NCBI GenBank assembly: GCA_014773175.1
Contig: VXCM01001516.1
Coordinates: 1 to 64,000, forward strand
DNA from: Lucifuga dentata
Lineage: Eukaryota; Chordata; Actinopteri; Ophidiiformes; Bythitidae
Direction: 5' to 3'
Length of the DNA: 64,000 nucleotides
Part shown: positions 60,105 to 64,000 of the stretch, one piece after another
How positions within the stretch are numbered: the first letter of the stretch is position 1
Layout of the letters: each line of letters opens with the position of its first letter
The notes under the pieces: model-generated
Seen by the model: the letters and a program-made list of their open reading frames with translations, nothing else
Told to the model about the DNA's origin: nothing
Databases searched by the model: none
Made by a program: the position numbers and the translations under genes

Positions 60105-63103
60105 GGAAAGAAAATGAAAATGAGGAAAAATATGAATATGAATGGCAAAACTCCATGCCTTGGCCAATTGATCTTAATTTGCAGTTAGAGCTGAATTTAG
60201 ATATACAGTAAACATGAAAGTAAAAATATTGATGGTCTCTGAGCAAATCATATTCCAGTAGCCTAACTGATGAAATTCACAGTCAAAATGTAACCCAAGC
60301 AGAGCCCCATTTCATTTCCAAATGATTTTGTCTGTGTTTCAACCACAGCCATTAGCTACCTGATCTCTCTAGAGCCATGGGAGATTTACGGATTCTGCCA
60401 GTTTGAATTTGGCTTATAGCTGCAGAAATTAAACATAAAAAACTAGTTAAATCTACACTGAAATTTTGCAAGAACAAATGTCAGGATTTTTTTTTTTTTT
60501 TTTTTTTTGACTTATTGGTAATTGTTTGGCATTGTAAACTGTGGCTAGAGAAAATATATTTTAATTAATAATTACTTATAATTCCCAAATAAATAATGAG
60601 GACAAAAGCTAAATGCACATTACAGTACATCAAGTCTAAATGTACTGCATAAACCAGATGTATGTTATAACATGCAAATATATACAAATATGATTTTTTT
60701 TAAATCAGTAAATGTTACTGCAGGTCATGTGGCTGTAAAGTCAGATGGGACCTCTTTTAAGCACCATGGACAGCGTCACCATTGTGTTTCAGCACCATGG
60801 ACAGGGTATGATCAGGAAGATTCATAATATAGTAGTCCAAGCTTACTGATAAAACTACATTTACTGAATATTTATACAGATAATAAAACATATCGAAGAA
60901 AATGGCTCCAAGAAATCTGTCCACAGAACAGGAGGGAGAGACATTTAAGGGGCAGCCGATCAATGACAAGGAAGTAAAGCAGCCCAATAAAAAGAGGCCG
61001 AAGGAAATTCATAAATGTGCACATTGTGATCAGTACATAACAGTTTTTTAAAATTAATTTTATGAATCAAGCATAGCATGAGAGTGTGCCTAGTGTGAAT
61101 GCAAGTAAAAGCCTGTAGCCAAGTCAGACCAGGCCTTGTTTGGAGCTCACCAACTAACCAACCAGACAGATAGCGTTGTTTGTCTCCCTCTGTCGGTGAG
61201 CTGAAGAACTGCAAGAGAGCAATCGGCAGGGATGATCAACCAAGCAGACGCAGTGATTACAAGAACATCGATTATATCACTGGGATTATGAGCAGAGGAA
61301 AGAAGAAGAATGCAGGATAATGCAGCACAAATGCAAAATCAGTTTGCATAGATGTGTGAGCTTAAAACTCAAGGCAAGATGATTCATGAAAAATACAGCT
61401 TGCAATAGGAAAGTGCTGAAAAATGTGTGTGCGACCATCTAATCAGTCCTCGCCCTTCTCTGCTCCTTTCTTCTGTCTTCCAAAGTCATTTCAGGCAGTC
61501 AATACAAGTCCCTGGAACGAACACACACACACACACGCAAAGATGCAATAACTGGTTTCTGTGTTCATTTTTGTTAAATCAATAACCCTGCTTCCATTGG
61601 CCACCGGTAGCTGAGGGGATACATACACTCAACAGATGAATCTTCGCAGCAGTCCAGATGATTTCCAGATGGGTGCCTTCCTCCCCGTGGGGATGTGTGA
61701 CCATCGCCATGTCTCCATTGACCATTTCCCTGTGCATTACATCAAGAGCAGGAATACAAAAGGCCTCCATTCAGAGTCCTTCAAGCTTGAATACATATTC
61801 AAGCAAATTATGTGGGTGGTTAGGCTGTCTGAATGCTGGTAGAGACTTCAGGGTGAAAGGTCAAAAGCTCAAATGGATGTTTCAGGGAAATTGTGTCATC
61901 GGTATTTCCCTTATATTAAGAGGAAATGGAGATGTATAATACTCTACAAAAATGACAGCATGATAAAATGCTGTTAGGTATGGAATTTAATTCCAAATTA
62001 TCCGGTTAGTCACATCTTAAAAATGGATAGCATAAATTAAAATGAAATATGACACCATAACGATGTTGAAAAAAATCTGTATTTAAAAATAGGTTTTTGA
62101 TATTTGTCAGATATTCAGCACAATCTCAATGATTACAGATGAAAGTACATTAATCAGGAAAAAGAAGTAGTGCTGCAAAGTTATTGAGAGCTAAACCCAG
62201 GGGGATTTGATGGAAAATATAATTTTCTCCTCTCCCAAATGCCATTAAAAAACATTACAGAACTTCCTGGTGCATGTTTACTGCAATTCAATCTAAATAA
62301 AATTCTCTTCCCCACTTCCGAAGGAGCGACACTGTTTGGGGAATGCATGCATTATGAGCAGCAGAAGGTGCAAGATGCAGCAGACATGGAAATCTGGAGG
62401 AAAAGAAGTGCAATGTTTTCTTTAATCAGGACTCCACTTTTATTACTTCATTACGAGATAAATTAAGACATTACAACAGACTGAAATCTTCCAGTTAAAG
62501 CATTACAGTATGAACCTCCCCACTACTTCAAACTTTAAATGGTTGGCACATGAGAATATAAAGCTTTCAGGCAGGAAGCACCAGGATGCTAATCAGATGT
62601 AAATTTCCAGTTTTGATTAACAATGTCTGATTATGCTATTTAAATATTTAATATTATAACCTTAGTTTTATCAGCCTTAACAGTCACAAACGGCTTAAAG
62701 TGCAGGTGTAATATCACAGTTTTTTGCTATGAATATACAGTATAGCATTTATTTCCACCTATGCTGAAGAAAACGAGAAGGGGGAAATGAAAGCATTTTA
62801 GGATTATGCAACATGATACAGTTTGCAGTTAGTTACAACAAAGAAAATGAGATGACATTAAAAAAAAGGTCACAGCTACACTTATTGTCCTGGCAGCACC
62901 AATGGCAGTAGAATGATGCAACTAAACAAGCTTTTATTTATCACGATGGTCTCATGATGAGGGTCAATCATCTTCATTTGTCATGGGGGGAAAATAAACA
63001 ACAACAAACTGAAGCAAACTGATGAAATACAGGAAAAAACACACATACAGTTACTCTTCCATCTACCCACACACACATGCACACACGTAGCTTCATCTGG
63101 TCC
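60105..63103. other. Gene-free interval, probably including reep6 3' UTR
   Basis: AT-rich, no supported exon. A T-run at 60488-60508. A minus-strand frame at 61579-61770 matches no known family. The right part must include the 3' UTR of the REEP gene, which ends at 63104. Confidence 0.5.
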
Positions 63104-63471
63104 TCACTTGGTCTTATCATTCTCGAGGACACGAACAGCTGTTGCAATAAATAAAGAGAAAAAAAAACTTATGACTACAGATGACTCAAAAGATCTATAT
63201 TTTTATGTGATTCAATGGATAAGTTTGTTGAGTATGAGAATAATACTGTTTCACTTTATGAGCAAGACTCTAAGTTTGTAGATTGTAGATGTGATGTCTC
63301 ACCCTGCTTGGTGACAGCCTCTGTCACACTCTTAGCCTTGGAGCTCAGATCACTGACCACACCTTCCATGGCACTCTGATGTTTCAAGAAAAAAGGCCGG
63401 ACCACATTCCTGTACAAGACAGCAGAACCATTCCACGACACAGGAGCCATACACCAGATGAGGAACACACA
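63104..63471 (-). CDS. reep6: REEP5/6-type ER membrane-shaping protein, last two exons (partial)
   Basis: Exon 63471-63303 begins CVFLIWCMAPVSWNGSAVLY and continues VVRPFFLKHQSAMEGVVSDL; exon 63138-63104 encodes AVRVLENDKTK and stop TGA. Borders are CTCAG|TGTG, CAGG|GTGAGA and CAACAG|CTG, in matching phase. The text is the end of the TB2/DP1/HVA22 domain: the second half of the last membrane hairpin, then an amphipathic cytoplasmic tail. Known role: REEP5/6 curve tubular ER and act in membrane-protein and rhodopsin-vesicle traffic. Upstream exons are not found before the window edge. REEP6 is preferred to REEP5 because MAPVSWNG is closer to REEP6 and the neighbours are from human 19p13.3, but REEP5 is possible. 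Confidence 0.88.
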
Positions 63472-64000
63472 CTGAGAACAGAGGAGAGGACGGCTATTAA
63501 ATATACAACGTAATGGAGTTCATAAATTCTGCAACATTCTGCTCTGCAAATATGCAACATTCAAACCATTCCAGTCTTCCCTAGTTTGACATTACACAAA
63601 CTGTCCAGAAGAGAGCGCTGCTGGCAAGCTAGAATATACATTAAGGCCCAAAAAACAAACTTTGATCAGATTTAACGGTCTTTTCAGTAAGACAGTTCCA
63701 AAGTCATTCCATAGAAAAGCAAAAGTCACAAGCAAAAACAATATATAAACTATATCAATTATCATCCTCTTTAGCCAAGTCACACTGACATTTATTAATT
63801 AACTTACAATTTAGCAATAAAGTTGATGGTGAACACAGACAGCATGGTAACTAGTCTGCTATTGGAAAAATGAATTTCAGACATTCGATCCAAACAGCAC
63901 TGACAGACGGTGATCTGCTGAGAGAAAAGCTGGACTGGCTAACTTTAAATTATTCTGTCTTTCCTTTTCACTCTGATATCTTTTTTTGCCCTAAGAGATC

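Noticed and set aside
61579..61939. Overlapping frames on both strands around 61.6-61.9 kb
   Set aside because: No domain, splice context or codon pattern could be supported.

Overview
This window looks like nuclear DNA from a ray-finned (most likely percomorph) fish. It is AT-rich, dense in GT/GA microsatellites and carries Tc1/mariner-type relics. Its genes are split by short GT-AG introns, and the joined exons read as vertebrate proteins. I place no species. Exon coordinates were joined by hand from splice sites and reading frame.

Left third (1.7-25.2 kb) is gene-dense. yju2 (splicing factor, minus, 8 coding exons) lies head-to-head with a three-exon CART neuropeptide gene (plus). A complete map1s follows on plus (10 coding exons). 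Next is an IFI44-like interferon-type TLDc/GTPase gene (plus, 7 coding exons) with one in-frame TGA just after the P-loop, then gadd45b (plus, 4 exons). CART beside MAP1S mirrors mammalian CARTPT beside MAP1B and is probably a whole-genome-duplication paralogous block.

Middle and right (25-64 kb) are sparse. gng7 (minus, two coding exons plus a candidate 5' UTR exon and a CpG-rich putative promoter near 35-36 kb) is followed by diras1 (minus, two coding exons, possible remote 5' exon near 59.7 kb). The last two exons of a REEP5/6-type gene (minus) run off the right edge. gadd45b-gng7-diras1 is the order known at human 19p13.3. The rest is introns, probable long 3' UTRs, microsatellites and transposon relics.

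The most useful observations are: (1) the CART-map1s linkage; (2) the nonsense codon in the IFI44-like gene, with everything downstream still open; (3) lone N characters that behave as spurious joins, two of them flanked by exact 66-bp duplications, one of which breaks diras1 and another of which shifts map1s; (4) a family of TTAA-flanked inverted-repeat elements, one nested in an older repeat; and (5) a diras1 splice donor embedded in a GT microsatellite. I found no CRISPR, operon, virus-like or prokaryotic system.
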